Shown piece by piece: positions 45,136 to 54,241 of a stretch of DNA of 64,000 nucleotides (positions within the stretch are counted from its first letter, which is position 1; each line of letters begins with the position of its first letter). The position numbers and the translations under genes are program-made. The DNA comes from Spirosoma oryzicola. Lineage in GTDB: Bacteria > Bacteroidota > Bacteroidia > Cytophagales > Spirosomataceae. The notes under the pieces were generated by a model that was not told where the DNA came from, did not search any database, and saw only the letters and a program-made list of their open reading frames with translations. The stretch lies in NCBI RefSeq assembly GCF_021233055.1, contig NZ_CP089538.1, positions 787,501 to 851,500 of the forward strand, read 5' to 3'.

Positions 45136-46758
45136 TTACCCAACTATCAGTTTCTGACCCGGACGGAGCGCGCTGTTGCGCATGTGGTTCAGCTTTTTGA
45201 GTTGATCGATTGTTAAACCGTCGTACCGTTGAGCAATATTCCAGAGAGTATCGCCTTCCTGAACGCGGTGGTATTTCGGCTTATATCGCTTCGTCTTAGC
45301 AACAACTTCAGCTTTTTTGCGTCCTTTGGCGGTACCCTGATCGGCCAGTTTTTCCGCACGGGTTTCCGCTGCTTCTTTCAAAATTGTTAGCTTCTGCCCT
45401 CGCTGAATTCGAGTTGACCGTAAGTGGTTCCAGCGCTTTAGGTCGTACAATTCAACGCTGAACCGTTCGGCAATGTCACCCAGGTTATCACCACGCTTGA
45501 CGACATACGTTTGCTTGCGGGGCTTTCGTAAAACGACCGTTTCCATGTCTTCCTCCGGTTCGTCGGCGGATTCCGCTACGGCCAACTGAGCCGCTAGCTT
45601 AGCTGGTTTTTCACCCGAGATGGTACCAAGCGAAGGCGTTTCATCCAGCGTCATCCGTGCCAACGGATTGCTACCCAGATTCGACCAGGCCCCAATCGAA
45701 TCGGCTCCGTAGCGCACATCTTCGGCACTTGCCAGCAGCATATGGGCCATCGCTGGGGGTATTTGGCTGGCCGAGTCCATAATGGCCCGACGCCGTGTCG
45801 AGAAATACGCGTATTGCTGACGAGGTATTCGTAACGGGTATCGTCTGGTATACTCGGGCAGAATCGTCGTTGTGATGGCTGGATTCATCTTCTGCAAGTC
45901 GGCCAAGGGCATCGTACTGTGTTTGGCGAACGTCTCCAAGTTGAAATAACCCGTAATCTGGATGGTGTCGTGCGGGATCGGATGCTCGTAGTTCTCGGCG
46001 AAAATACCGTGGTCGTTAGCGTGGTGCATCAAGTAGGTGAACGCTACAAATTGCGGAACGTAGCCACGTGTTTCCTTGGGCAGGGCATCAAAAATGGTGT
46101 AGAATGAATCACCTCCCGAACGGCGCATGGCTCGTTTGACGGCTCCTGGGCCGCAGTTGTAAGCAGCCATGGCCAACTCCCAATCACCAAAGATGTTGTA
46201 TAGATCGCGGAGGTATTTGCAGGCAGCCTCCGTTGCTTTGACCGGGTCCATACGCTCATCGACGTAATCGTCCTGATACAGGCGCAGGTCGCGGCCCGTA
46301 CCGGGCATGATTTGCCAGAGGCCACCGGCTCCCGCTCGTGATATGGCACGCGGGTTCAACGCAGACTCAACAATAGACAGGTATTTCAGTTCGTCAGGTA
46401 GCCCATAATCTGACAGCATTCGCTCGTAGAGGGGAAAAAAGAGCGGCATCCGTTCGAGCATCAGCTTCGTAGCGCTTGCCTTCCGAAACGTAAAATAATC
46501 GACATAGGCCTGAACCGACTTGTGGTAGTTGAGCGGAATCGTTTTCTGAATTTTGGTCAGACGTTCGCGCAGGATACTGTCGGGAACCGTCGGTACTAAG
46601 GCAACGGTATCTTTTTTGACAATCGTACTATCAGAGGATTGTGGACTGGCACCACCTTGTCCGGATTGAATCGTAGTCTCGGCGCTGGACATGATCGTCA
46701 GGCCCAGCATCGCACTCAACAGCCCCATTCGTAACAGGCTACGGTTCAAGTGATTCAT
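45136..46758 (-). CDS. Membrane-bound lytic transglycosylase with LysM repeats (MltD-like)
   Basis: 540 residues. Signal peptide (LLSAMLGLTIMSSAE), then the GH23 transglycosylase domain: YLSIVESALNPRAISRAGAG with the catalytic Glu, GLWQIMPGTGRDLRL, and AMAAYNCGPGAVKRAMRRSG. Two LysM domains at the C-terminus bind peptidoglycan: YVVKRGDNLGDIAERFSVEL and HRVQEGDTLWNIAQRYDGLT. It cleaves the glycan strands of the cell wall. Architecture matches MltD. Confidence 0.95.
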   Translation of the reverse strand: MNHLNRSLLRMGLLSAMLGLTIMSSAETTIQSGQGGASPQSSDSTIVKKDTVALVPTVPDSILRERLTKIQKTIPLNYHKSVQAYVDYFTFRKASATKLMLERMPLFFPLYERMLSDYGLPDELKYLSIVESALNPRAISRAGAGGLWQIMPGTGRDLRLYQDDYVDERMDPVKATEAACKYLRDLYNIFGDWELAMAAYNCGPGAVKRAMRRSGGDSFYTIFDALPKETRGYVPQFVAFTYLMHHANDHGIFAENYEHPIPHDTIQITGYFNLETFAKHSTMPLADLQKMNPAITTTILPEYTRRYPLRIPRQQYAYFSTRRRAIMDSASQIPPAMAHMLLASAEDVRYGADSIGAWSNLGSNPLARMTLDETPSLGTISGEKPAKLAAQLAVAESADEPEEDMETVVLRKPRKQTYVVKRGDNLGDIAERFSVELYDLKRWNHLRSTRIQRGQKLTILKEAAETRAEKLADQGTAKGRKKAEVVAKTKRYKPKYHRVQEGDTLWNIAQRYDGLTIDQLKKLNHMRNSALRPGQKLIVG

Positions 46759-46797
46759 GCAGTTTGTCGGTTATGTAATTGTTACGTTATCTACGAT

Positions 46798-46839
46798 GCC
46801 GGATGTATAGCCCTGGCAGAACCCTATCATACATCCGGC
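46798..46839. terminator. Terminator-like stem after gatA
   Basis: Perfect 11-bp stem GCCGGATGTAT / ATACATCCGGC with a 20-nt loop, 15 bp beyond the gatA stop (minus strand). No long T tract. Confidence 0.5.
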
Positions 46840-46854
46840 GTCTTATAGCCTACA

Positions 46855-48351
46855 TCAGTTGCTCATTGCTTTTGCGATCGCCACTAAAGCACTTTCGGCA
46901 AAGGGTGGAGCCATCAGCTGAATGCCAATGGGTAGCCCGTTGGAATCGGTGCCGTTCGGGATTGAAACGGCTGGATAGCCTACTACATTGGCCTGCACGG
47001 TAAAAATATCGGCGAGGTACATTTGCAAAGGATCATCTCCGGAACGCCGACTCGTTTTTTCGCCTAACTGAAACGCTGGTGTTGGCGTGGTTGGCGACAG
47101 TAAAAAATCGTATTGCTCAAAGACACGCTCGGTTTCTTCCCGAATCAGCCGCCGAACTTGCTGCGCTTTGGTATAATACGCATCGTAGTAGCTGGCGCTC
47201 AGCGCAAAAGTGCCGAGTAATATCCGCCGACGAACTTCAGCCCCGAAGCCTTCAGTCCGGCTTTTTTTGTACAACGCCAAAAGGTCCATCGCTGGTGTAT
47301 CCGCTCGATAACCGTACCGAACGCCGTCAAAGCGAGAAAGGTTGGAGGACGCTTCGGCGGTAGTCAGAATATAGTACGTCGGCAGTAGGTATTTCAAAAG
47401 CGACAAATCGACAGGTTCGACGGTATGTCCCGCAGCCCGTAACTCGTCAAGTCGACGCTGGGTAGCTTCGCGAATACGAGCATCAACGCCTGTACTTTCA
47501 ACGCCGTCGCGTAGATAAGCAATTCGTAACGGGCGATCTGGAAGTTGTGCCTGCGCGTAAGGCTGAACCGGTTGACTGGATACGGTGCTGTCGAAATCAT
47601 CTGGGCCTGCCATAATTTCGAGTAGGAGAGCGGCATCGTCAACGGTGTTGGCTATAGGACCGATGCAGTCAAACGAAGAAGCGTAGGCAATCAAACCCCA
47701 GCGGCTAATCCGTCCATACGTCGGTTTTAAACCCACAACGCCACAAAAGGCGGCTGGCTGACGTACCGAACCGCCAGTATCAGAGCCAATACTTGCTAAA
47801 CAAAGACCCGCCTGAACCGCTACGGCAGAACCACCACTCGAACCACCTGGTACCCGGTTGGGGTCGGCGGCATTTCGAACCGGTCCAAAAAATGAGCTCT
47901 CGTTAGACGAGCCCATGGCGAACTCGTCGCAATTTTGCCGACCAATGATGATTACATCCTCGTCGAGTAGGCGCTGGATGGCAGTTGCTGTAAACTGTGC
48001 CGTGAAGTTATCCAGGATTTTACTACCCGCCCGAACGCTGTGGCCGGCATAATTTAAAACATCCTTGATACCAATGACCATACCAGCTAATCGTCCGGCG
48101 GTGCCAGCGGCTAGTTTATGGTCGATACGGTCGGCTTGTTGCCGGGCCTCGTCGGCATACACTTCGGTGAAAGCGTTGAGGTGACGCTGTTCGTCAATGC
48201 GAACCAGGTATTGCTCCACCAACTGACGGCAGGTGATCGTGCCCGATGTGAGATCGGTCTGTACGGTAGCGAAGTTGCGGTAGTAAGTCAAACGGCAAAT
48301 AGGTTGGGCATTGGACTCTGGCGAATAGACTTTGGGATTGTCTAGATCCAA
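46855..48351 (-). CDS. gatA: Aspartyl/glutamyl-tRNA amidotransferase subunit A
   Basis: Frees ammonia from glutamine for the conversion of Glu-tRNA(Gln) or Asp-tRNA(Asn). 498 residues. Amidase signature with Lys in GMVIGIKDVLNYAGH, Ser-cisSer in PGGSSGGSAVAVQAGLCLAS and nucleophile in GSDTGGSVRQPAAFCG. GLIAYASSFDCIGPIANTVD is typical of GatA. gatB is not in the window. The usual bacteroidotal start is close to LTYYRNFATVQ, so a TTG at 48291 is an alternative to the ATG at 48351. Confidence 0.93.
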   Translation of the reverse strand: MDLDNPKVYSPESNAQPICRLTYYRNFATVQTDLTSGTITCRQLVEQYLVRIDEQRHLNAFTEVYADEARQQADRIDHKLAAGTAGRLAGMVIGIKDVLNYAGHSVRAGSKILDNFTAQFTATAIQRLLDEDVIIIGRQNCDEFAMGSSNESSFFGPVRNAADPNRVPGGSSGGSAVAVQAGLCLASIGSDTGGSVRQPAAFCGVVGLKPTYGRISRWGLIAYASSFDCIGPIANTVDDAALLLEIMAGPDDFDSTVSSQPVQPYAQAQLPDRPLRIAYLRDGVESTGVDARIREATQRRLDELRAAGHTVEPVDLSLLKYLLPTYYILTTAEASSNLSRFDGVRYGYRADTPAMDLLALYKKSRTEGFGAEVRRRILLGTFALSASYYDAYYTKAQQVRRLIREETERVFEQYDFLLSPTTPTPAFQLGEKTSRRSGDDPLQMYLADIFTVQANVVGYPAVSIPNGTDSNGLPIGIQLMAPPFAESALVAIAKAMSN

Positions 48352-48383
48352 CGTTTACGGGCCGGAGTCCTTTAATGCAGAAA

Positions 48384-48426
48384 CAGACAATCAGACGGCT
48401 CCAGATTGGGACCGTCTGATTGTCTG
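48384..48426 (-). terminator. Rho-independent terminator of tatA
   Basis: Perfect 15-bp stem cagacaatcagacgg / ccgtctgattgtctg, 16 bp past the tatA stop codon on the minus strand. Confidence 0.8.
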
Positions 48427-48442
48427 CTTATAATCGATTAAA

Positions 48443-48646
48443 TTACTTCTCCGACTCTTTAAGACCTTCTTCGATGTTTTCGCGAACGTCTTTAGTGGCG
48501 TCTTTGAACTCTTTAATGCCTTTACCAAGGCCGCGTGCGAGTTCGGGAATTTTCTTAGCGCCGAACAACAAGAGCAGTGCTAAGAAAATGAACACCATTT
48601 CTTGACCGCCCAAACCCATAATTGCAAAAATACTTGCCAAGATCAT
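48443..48646 (-). CDS. tatA: Sec-independent translocase subunit TatA/E
   Basis: 67 residues. Short N-terminal helix with the Glu (LGGQEMVFIFLALLLLFGAK), hinge FGAKKIPELARGLGKG, then an amphipathic helix and charged tail (EFKDATKDVRENIEEGLKES). It forms the Tat pore for folded proteins; the isomerase-like protein at 16682 carries a Tat-type signal. Single gene. Confidence 0.95.
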   Translation of the reverse strand: MILASIFAIMGLGGQEMVFIFLALLLLFGAKKIPELARGLGKGIKEFKDATKDVRENIEEGLKESEK

Positions 48647-48815
48647 GATTACTAGGATTTGAATGTATGCAAACTTACAAAAACTCTCTCGTACAATCTA
48701 TTAAAAGTAGGTAAACTTATTGGCTATTCAAACAAAATGGAAAGCAGCCAACTGACAATTTCTAATCGGTTTAGTACTACTTTCTACCAATGAATACCAA
48801 TTCGCTCGATTTTGA

Positions 48816-49277
48816 TCACCCAATTTTAATCGCTTCCGTTGCCCGCGCGGCTTCTGAACTCTGACCGGGGACCGTCGATTCCCAGTAGCGGAATTTTTCG
48901 ATATCATCCTTAATACCGCTGAAAAGCCACAGCATCAGTGCAATATCATCGGTAAGACCAATAATGGGCAAAAAATCAGGTAAGATGTCAATGGGCGAAA
49001 CAAAGTAAATAAGGACGGCGATCATTCGAATGAGCGTCTTCCAGGGTAACTGCCGATACTCGCCGGATGCGTACGCTTTCAACAAACGGGTTACAACACC
49101 CAACTGATCACGAAAGGCCGCAATGTTGGCACCCGACAGACCGCCACTTTTGTCAAGCGCTTCCCGAATCAGATTATACAGACTGCGGGTGTTACGGGCA
49201 TAACGGACAGCGCCAAGATTAGCTCGCTTAAAAAAAATCGAGCTCAGAACGCGGGTTAAAAGACTTTTATTAGCCAT
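48816..49277 (-). CDS. DUF1232 (YkvA-type) membrane protein
   Basis: 153 residues. The DUF1232 core is LIRMIAVLIYFVSPIDILPD with FLPIIGLTDDIALMLWLFSG, a helix pair with the conserved SPIDILPD and DD. It is preceded by a basic helical region. Membrane-associated family of unknown function. Confidence 0.92.
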   Translation of the reverse strand: MANKSLLTRVLSSIFFKRANLGAVRYARNTRSLYNLIREALDKSGGLSGANIAAFRDQLGVVTRLLKAYASGEYRQLPWKTLIRMIAVLIYFVSPIDILPDFLPIIGLTDDIALMLWLFSGIKDDIEKFRYWESTVPGQSSEAARATEAIKIG

Positions 49278-49536
49278 TCGCTTGATAAGGGGACTGGTAG
49301 ATTGTTGATAACTAACTACGAAACACTGAGTATTAGATGGCTGCTTTATCCTTTTGGTTTAAAGCCAGTCTTTAAGGCAAGCGTTTGTAATTGGTTTCTA
49401 GGGTATCTAACAAAAAAATTCCTGTTATAGTCCATAAACTGAGCAATAGGGACGTAAGTTTATTCTAAAGCTTTGGTTTGTCAGGAACTGGGACCTTACT
49501 TTGCGCTGCTTGTTCACTTCAAATTCCAAATATTGT

Positions 49537-50478
49537 ATGAAAGTTACTGTAGTAGGTGCCGGGGCCGTTGGAGCCACCTGCGCCGACAACATTGCCCGCC
49601 GGGAACTTGCCCACGAAGTCGTACTATTGGATATCAAAGAAGGCATCAGCGAAGGTAAATCCCTCGACATGCTTCAGGCATCTACTTTGCTCGACTGCGA
49701 TGTGAAAATTACGGGCTCTACTAATGATTACGAAAAAACAGCCAATTCGGATGTTGTCGTTATCACATCGGGTTTGCCACGCAAGCCGGGTATGACCCGC
49801 GAAGAACTCATTGGTATCAACGCAGGCATTGTAAAGGGGGTTACCGAAAATATTCTGAAGTATTCGCCCGAAACAATTTTTGTTATTATCTCCAATCCGA
49901 TGGATACCATGACGTACCTCGCACTGAAGTCGTCGGGTTTGCCAAAGAACCGTGTGATTGGTCTTGGCGGAGCGCTGGACTCCGCTCGTTTTAAAACCTA
50001 TCTGTCGCTGGCGTTGAACTGCTCGCCGAACGATTTGCAGGCTTCGGTGATCGGTGGACACGGTGATACAACCATGATTCCGTTGACAAGACTAGCTACG
50101 AAAGCGGGTGTTCCGGTAAGCCAGTTTCTGGATGAAGAGACGCTGAAGAAAGTAGCTGCCGATACGATGGTAGGCGGGGCTACGCTAACCGGCCTGATCG
50201 GAACGTCGGCCTGGTATGCGCCGGGAGCGGCTGGTGCTTACATGGTTGAAAGCATTCTACGCGATCAGAAGCGGGTTATCCCGTCGTGTGTATTCCTGGA
50301 AGGTGAATACGGTCAGTCTGATATTTGCCTCGGCGTACCGGTTGTTCTGGGACGTAACGGCTGGGAGGAAATCATCGATTATAAACTAAACGACGAAGAG
50401 CAAGCCGCTTTCAACAAGTCGGCGGATGCGGTTCGGAGCATGAATAACGTGCTCAGTACGCTGGACATCAATGTGTAA
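49537..50478 (+). CDS. mdh: Malate dehydrogenase
   Basis: Oxidises malate to oxaloacetate with NAD. 313 residues from the ATG at 49537 (MKVTVVGAGAVGATCAD). Rossmann signature with Asp for NAD preference (VVLLDIKEG), the substrate loop SGLPRKPGMTREEL with the active-site Arg, VISNPMDTMTYLALK, and the catalytic His in VIGGHGDTTMIPL. LDH-like type of MDH common in this phylum. Terminator follows. Confidence 0.97.
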   Translation: MKVTVVGAGAVGATCADNIARRELAHEVVLLDIKEGISEGKSLDMLQASTLLDCDVKITGSTNDYEKTANSDVVVITSGLPRKPGMTREELIGINAGIVKGVTENILKYSPETIFVIISNPMDTMTYLALKSSGLPKNRVIGLGGALDSARFKTYLSLALNCSPNDLQASVIGGHGDTTMIPLTRLATKAGVPVSQFLDEETLKKVAADTMVGGATLTGLIGTSAWYAPGAAGAYMVESILRDQKRVIPSCVFLEGEYGQSDICLGVPVVLGRNGWEEIIDYKLNDEEQAAFNKSADAVRSMNNVLSTLDINV

Positions 50479-50504
50479 GCGATCAACGTGCGTGTAAAAA
50501 AGAC

Positions 50505-50532
50505 AAAAAGGCTTCGTCAGGGAAGCCTTTTT
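50505..50532 (+). terminator. Rho-independent terminator of mdh
   Basis: Stem aaaaaggcttc / gaagccttttt with a loop of 6 nt and a run of five T, 26 bp after the mdh stop. Confidence 0.8.
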
Positions 50533-50632
50533 AGTTTACCGTTTCCTAAGCGATCGATTCATTAAAAGAGGATCATTTCTTATTTTGGCACAAGTGAAAT
50601 CGACAATCCATCATTTGACTTTACGTTCAACC

Positions 50633-51082
50633 ATGAGAAAGTTATCTTTACTGGTACTGCTTTGTTTTTGCTTTCTGATGTCGGCGTTTCGGAGCGACCG
50701 GATTAGTGTTGACCGAACGGATGATCTCGCGACCATTTACATTTATCGGAGTGGACAATTTTATGGATCTGCTCTGAATTATAGTATCTACGTCAACGGT
50801 GAGAAGATCTGTAAGCTGAGCAACAACAAATACATTGAGTACAAGGCGAAGCCGGGCAAATTAGCCATAACGGCGCAACGGGGCGGTATCGAAGTGTTCA
50901 AGCGTGAAACGGAACTCGAACTCGATGCGGATGCCGGTAAAAAATACTACGTTAAGGGCGATATCAAATCAAGTATTACCCGGACACGACTGGAAATGTC
51001 GGAAGTGACCGAAAATACGGCCAAGCGGGATATGAAAGACATGACCGTTGATAACTGCCAGGAATCGCTTAACAAGCAATAG
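50633..51082 (+). CDS. DUF2846 exported protein
   Basis: 149 residues from the ATG at 50633, which gives the signal KLSLLVLLCFCFLMSAFRS. The frame is open 16 codons upstream to a different ATG-like start. The mature domain fits DUF2846: LATIYIYRSGQFYGSALNYS, YVNGEKICKLSNNKYIEYKA and KPGKLAITAQRGG. These are all-beta periplasmic domains without known activity. Confidence 0.88.
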   Translation: MRKLSLLVLLCFCFLMSAFRSDRISVDRTDDLATIYIYRSGQFYGSALNYSIYVNGEKICKLSNNKYIEYKAKPGKLAITAQRGGIEVFKRETELELDADAGKKYYVKGDIKSSITRTRLEMSEVTENTAKRDMKDMTVDNCQESLNKQ

Positions 51083-51103
51083 CACACTTCTTTATTGAAC
51101 TAT

Positions 51104-51140
51104 AAAAAAAGACCCGCTAGAATCCAGCGGGTCTTTTTTT
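51104..51140. terminator. Bidirectional rho-independent terminator
   Basis: Perfect 15-bp stem aaaaaaagacccgct / agcgggtcttttttt, T-run on both sides, between convergent genes. Confidence 0.92.
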
Positions 51141-51163
51141 TATAATGAAGGTAGTAATGGTTA

Positions 51164-53197
51164 TTAGTACTTATTTAGAATAGAATCCGGCAAAAACTTC
51201 ACGTCCAGGCCCGTCGCTTTCATCAAATTATTGCGGTTATTCTGGCCGTCAACATAGGCTGGGTTCACCACCATCGACCGGTTGTAATAGTAGGAAGCCA
51301 GTTGTAATTTCTGCGCGTTGTTCTGCGCAATACCTTCGCCCTGATAGATCACCCCCAGGTTGTTGTAAGCGGGTGCATAAGCGTTAGCCGCCCGAATCGT
51401 TTGCTTGTAGTAATACTTGGCCGAATCGACGTTAGGCGTGATTTTTTGAAACACGTAAGCCATCGAAAAATACGCTTCGCCGAAGTTTGGGTAAATCCGA
51501 GTCGATTGTTGCAGGTGATCGAGTGCCCAGCGACCGTGGACGTTGGCGTGTGCAATGTTGGAGTCAATCAACGTCTGAGCTTTTTTGATTTGCTCGGGCG
51601 ATGGCTTGGGCTTGATCGCGTTTGTCACGTTGGCAATAGAATCCGCTTTATTACGGTCTTTAAGCCCTTTCTCGATCCACTCGTTGGCTACGTGCCGCTG
51701 TACCTGACAACTGTTGGGCGCATAGGGGAGAGCGGAGTTAAACAGCACGAAGTTATTTTCCCAATCCCGGTTACGTTCTACAGTCTTAAACGAGTACAAT
51801 CCCGCTACGACGGCCATAATGCCAAGAACAGGCGCATAACGGGCGAAAACGGGTTTTGCAGGTTGTTCCTCGGTGCTAGTGGCCGATTCTTTTACCAGCA
51901 GTTTCTGCAAGGCCCAGATCAGGACAAAGCCAAAGCCCATCACCGCTGCGTAGGCAAAACGTTCGGCAAAAATGCCGCCCCGCAGCCAGATGAAGCCCAG
52001 ACCCGGTGTCATGGTCACGAAGAACCAGAACAGACCAAAACCCCACAGCGTCCGTTTCACGAAGCCTTTCCAGGTTAACCAGATCAGACCAACAAACGTG
52101 AAGAACCCTGCCCAGGTCATCCAATCGCCTTTGCTACCCGATGGAATAACGTTGTACGAATAATCGTATACCAGCGGATGCGGCAAAACCAGCAGACGGA
52201 TGTAATAAAGCAAAAACTTAAACGTGGTCGATTTCTGCGATTTCTCGATAGCATACGGATAGTTCGCCCAATCGACGGGGGGCGTACCGCTCAGCGTGCC
52301 GATCATTTTCTGTTTCTGGTAGAAAAACAAAGCGGCTACGATCAGGAACGGCCACAAGCTAATCAGTGATTGCCAGACATTCCGGCGTGCGAACCAATAC
52401 TGCATGGCTGGAATCAAGCCAAGACTGACAATAGACGATTCTTTGGATAGGAAGGCGAGGTACAAAGACGCACAGGCGCCAACAATCCAGCCGCTCTGCT
52501 TGGTTTCCAGATAACGCCAGTAGGAAAGTAGCATGAGTGAGATAAACAGGAAGCTCAAAATCTCGTCACGTCCTTTGATATTAGCGACGATTTCCGTGTG
52601 AATTGGATGGGCAATGAATACCAACCCGATCAGAAAAGCGATAATCGTTTGTCCTGGTAACCACTTTTGCAGTAACGCTCCGATCACAAGACCGGTAAGG
52701 GCGTATAATCCGGCGTTGATGACGTGGCTAATGTTCGGATCGTCTTTGAAGTATTCCTGTTCAATCGCAAACGTAATCAGCGATAGAGGCCGGTAGTAAC
52801 CAAGAGAGATATTACTGAAATGCCAGAATTCGGTTCGCATCAGGTCCGGAATACCAGACAGCCCTTTTTTAACGAACAGGTTCTGGCTTACCGCTGCAAT
52901 ATCATCGAGTGCATACTGATGACCAAACGTATTTGCGTAAAGCACAAAGCCAAGCAACGCCAATACCGCCAGCGGCCACCAAACGACCGGGCGTGTAGCC
53001 AATGGTATATCAGACGTTGACGCTGATTGCCCAGCCGTCGGTCGGACGGTGGGACGTACCGGCGTTTCGGTTGTGCGACCTGGTATAGGACGACTATTGG
53101 TAGGAGTCAGAGCCGGTTTGGGAGTAGTCGGACGATTAGGGCGGTCCTGACCGGGCCGTTCTGAGCCGGGTCCGGCAGGTTGTTTTTTTTTAGCCAT
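51164..53197 (-). CDS. TMTC-like membrane glycosyltransferase with TPR repeats
   Basis: 677 residues. The first 70 residues are a disordered Pro/Thr/Arg-rich cytosolic tail. About ten membrane helices follow, with the GT-C-type acidic motif in the first external loop (YALDDIAAV) and the segment FIAHPIHTEIVANIKGRDEI, characteristic of the TMTC/DUF1736 protein O-mannosyltransferase-like family. The C-terminal 200 residues contain TPR units (NFGEAYFSMAYVFQ, YAPAYNNLGVIYQGEG). It probably moves a sugar from a lipid carrier to exported proteins; substrate not shown. Single gene, minus strand. Confidence 0.85.
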   Translation of the reverse strand: MAKKKQPAGPGSERPGQDRPNRPTTPKPALTPTNSRPIPGRTTETPVRPTVRPTAGQSASTSDIPLATRPVVWWPLAVLALLGFVLYANTFGHQYALDDIAAVSQNLFVKKGLSGIPDLMRTEFWHFSNISLGYYRPLSLITFAIEQEYFKDDPNISHVINAGLYALTGLVIGALLQKWLPGQTIIAFLIGLVFIAHPIHTEIVANIKGRDEILSFLFISLMLLSYWRYLETKQSGWIVGACASLYLAFLSKESSIVSLGLIPAMQYWFARRNVWQSLISLWPFLIVAALFFYQKQKMIGTLSGTPPVDWANYPYAIEKSQKSTTFKFLLYYIRLLVLPHPLVYDYSYNVIPSGSKGDWMTWAGFFTFVGLIWLTWKGFVKRTLWGFGLFWFFVTMTPGLGFIWLRGGIFAERFAYAAVMGFGFVLIWALQKLLVKESATSTEEQPAKPVFARYAPVLGIMAVVAGLYSFKTVERNRDWENNFVLFNSALPYAPNSCQVQRHVANEWIEKGLKDRNKADSIANVTNAIKPKPSPEQIKKAQTLIDSNIAHANVHGRWALDHLQQSTRIYPNFGEAYFSMAYVFQKITPNVDSAKYYYKQTIRAANAYAPAYNNLGVIYQGEGIAQNNAQKLQLASYYYNRSMVVNPAYVDGQNNRNNLMKATGLDVKFLPDSILNKY

Positions 53198-53303
53198 GAC
53201 AGCAGATAACTCGTCTATTTATGGGCAAATTTGTAATTACTTAGCTAGTTAATAGGCTAAGTAGGTTCAAGTTACTTTTTCTCAGTGGTAAAGTTCCGTA
53301 AGA

Positions 53304-54188
53304 ATGTCAGTAAAATCAATCAGCGTGCATCATCAACTTAAAAGTATTCTTATTGGGTTAAGTTTAATTACTTGCCTCAATGGCTGTTTACCGAGTGCAG
53401 CGCCTAAATCGACGGGCCGTGGATCAACCGAACCCACGCGCGATGATAACCTGGCGCTCGGTAATCCGAGCGGAGCGTCAGTCAGCGATCCGAATAATTA
53501 TCTGCTCGTTAAATCGGCTTATGTGCTATCCTACAGCCGCAGCCGGGGAATTGCGAACTGGGTTAGCTGGCACCTGAGTTCGGCCTGGAAAGGAGGCAGC
53601 CCACGTACCAACGACTTTAAGCCTGATCCTGCTATTCCAACCGGCTGGTACGCAGCTCGCACGTCGGATTACACAAACACGGGATTTGACCGGGGACACC
53701 TATGTCCTTCCGACGACCGCGACAGTTCGCCCGACGACAATGCCGCTACATTTCTCCTATCTAACATCGTGCCACAAGCACCCCGACATAATCGCGAAGT
53801 CTGGAAAAATCTGGAGGAGTACGAACGGCAATTAACGACAACGGGTAACGAGGTTTACGTAATTGCCGGAACCTACGGAGCCGGAGGGACCGGGCAAAAC
53901 GGGTATGCTGCCAAACTGGCGAATGACAAGCTAACCGTTCCTGCAACGCTCTGGAAAGTCATCGTAGTACTGCCGACGGGCTCGAATGATGCCGAACGGG
54001 TTTCAACCGATACGCGCATTATCGCAGTTAACATTCCGAATAATCAAACGGCTGCCGACAAACCCTGGCGGGCCTACCTGACTAGCGTTGATGCACTGGA
54101 GGATCTGACGGGTTACGACTTCCTGTCAAATGTTCCCGCATCGATTCAACGAATTATCGAAGCTCGTATTGATAGCGGGAACAGCTAA
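53304..54188 (+). CDS. DNA/RNA non-specific endonuclease (NUC1 family, lipoprotein)
   Basis: 294 residues. Signal with lipobox [11 protein letters not shown], so tethered to the envelope. The beta-beta-alpha metal nuclease motif is [14 protein letters not shown] (catalytic His in DRGH), followed by [20 protein letters not shown], in which the Asn binds the metal, and [11 protein letters not shown]. It degrades nucleic acid outside the cytoplasm, for nutrition or defence. Followed by a terminator shared with the convergent desaturase gene. Confidence 0.94.
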   Translation: MSVKSISVHHQLKSILIGLSLITCLNGCLPSAAPKSTGRGSTEPTRDDNLALGNPSGASVSDPNNYLLVKSAYVLSYSRSRGIANWVSWHLSSAWKGGSPRTNDFKPDPAIPTGWYAARTSDYTNTGFDRGHLCPSDDRDSSPDDNAATFLLSNIVPQAPRHNREVWKNLEEYERQLTTTGNEVYVIAGTYGAGGTGQNGYAAKLANDKLTVPATLWKVIVVLPTGSNDAERVSTDTRIIAVNIPNNQTAADKPWRAYLTSVDALEDLTGYDFLSNVPASIQRIIEARIDSGNS

Positions 54189-54210
54189 CACCTGGGAAAA
54201 CGAACAGAAA

Positions 54211-54240
54211 CAAAAAAGCGGACAAAGGTCCGCTTTTTTG
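54211..54240. terminator. Bidirectional rho-independent terminator
   Basis: Perfect 13-bp stem caaaaaagcggac / gtccgcttttttg with AAAG loop, between convergent genes. Confidence 0.9.
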
Positions 54241-54241
54241 T

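Noticed and set aside
51401..52078. Plus-strand frame of 225 codons
   Set aside because: Shadow of the TMTC-like glycosyltransferase gene.
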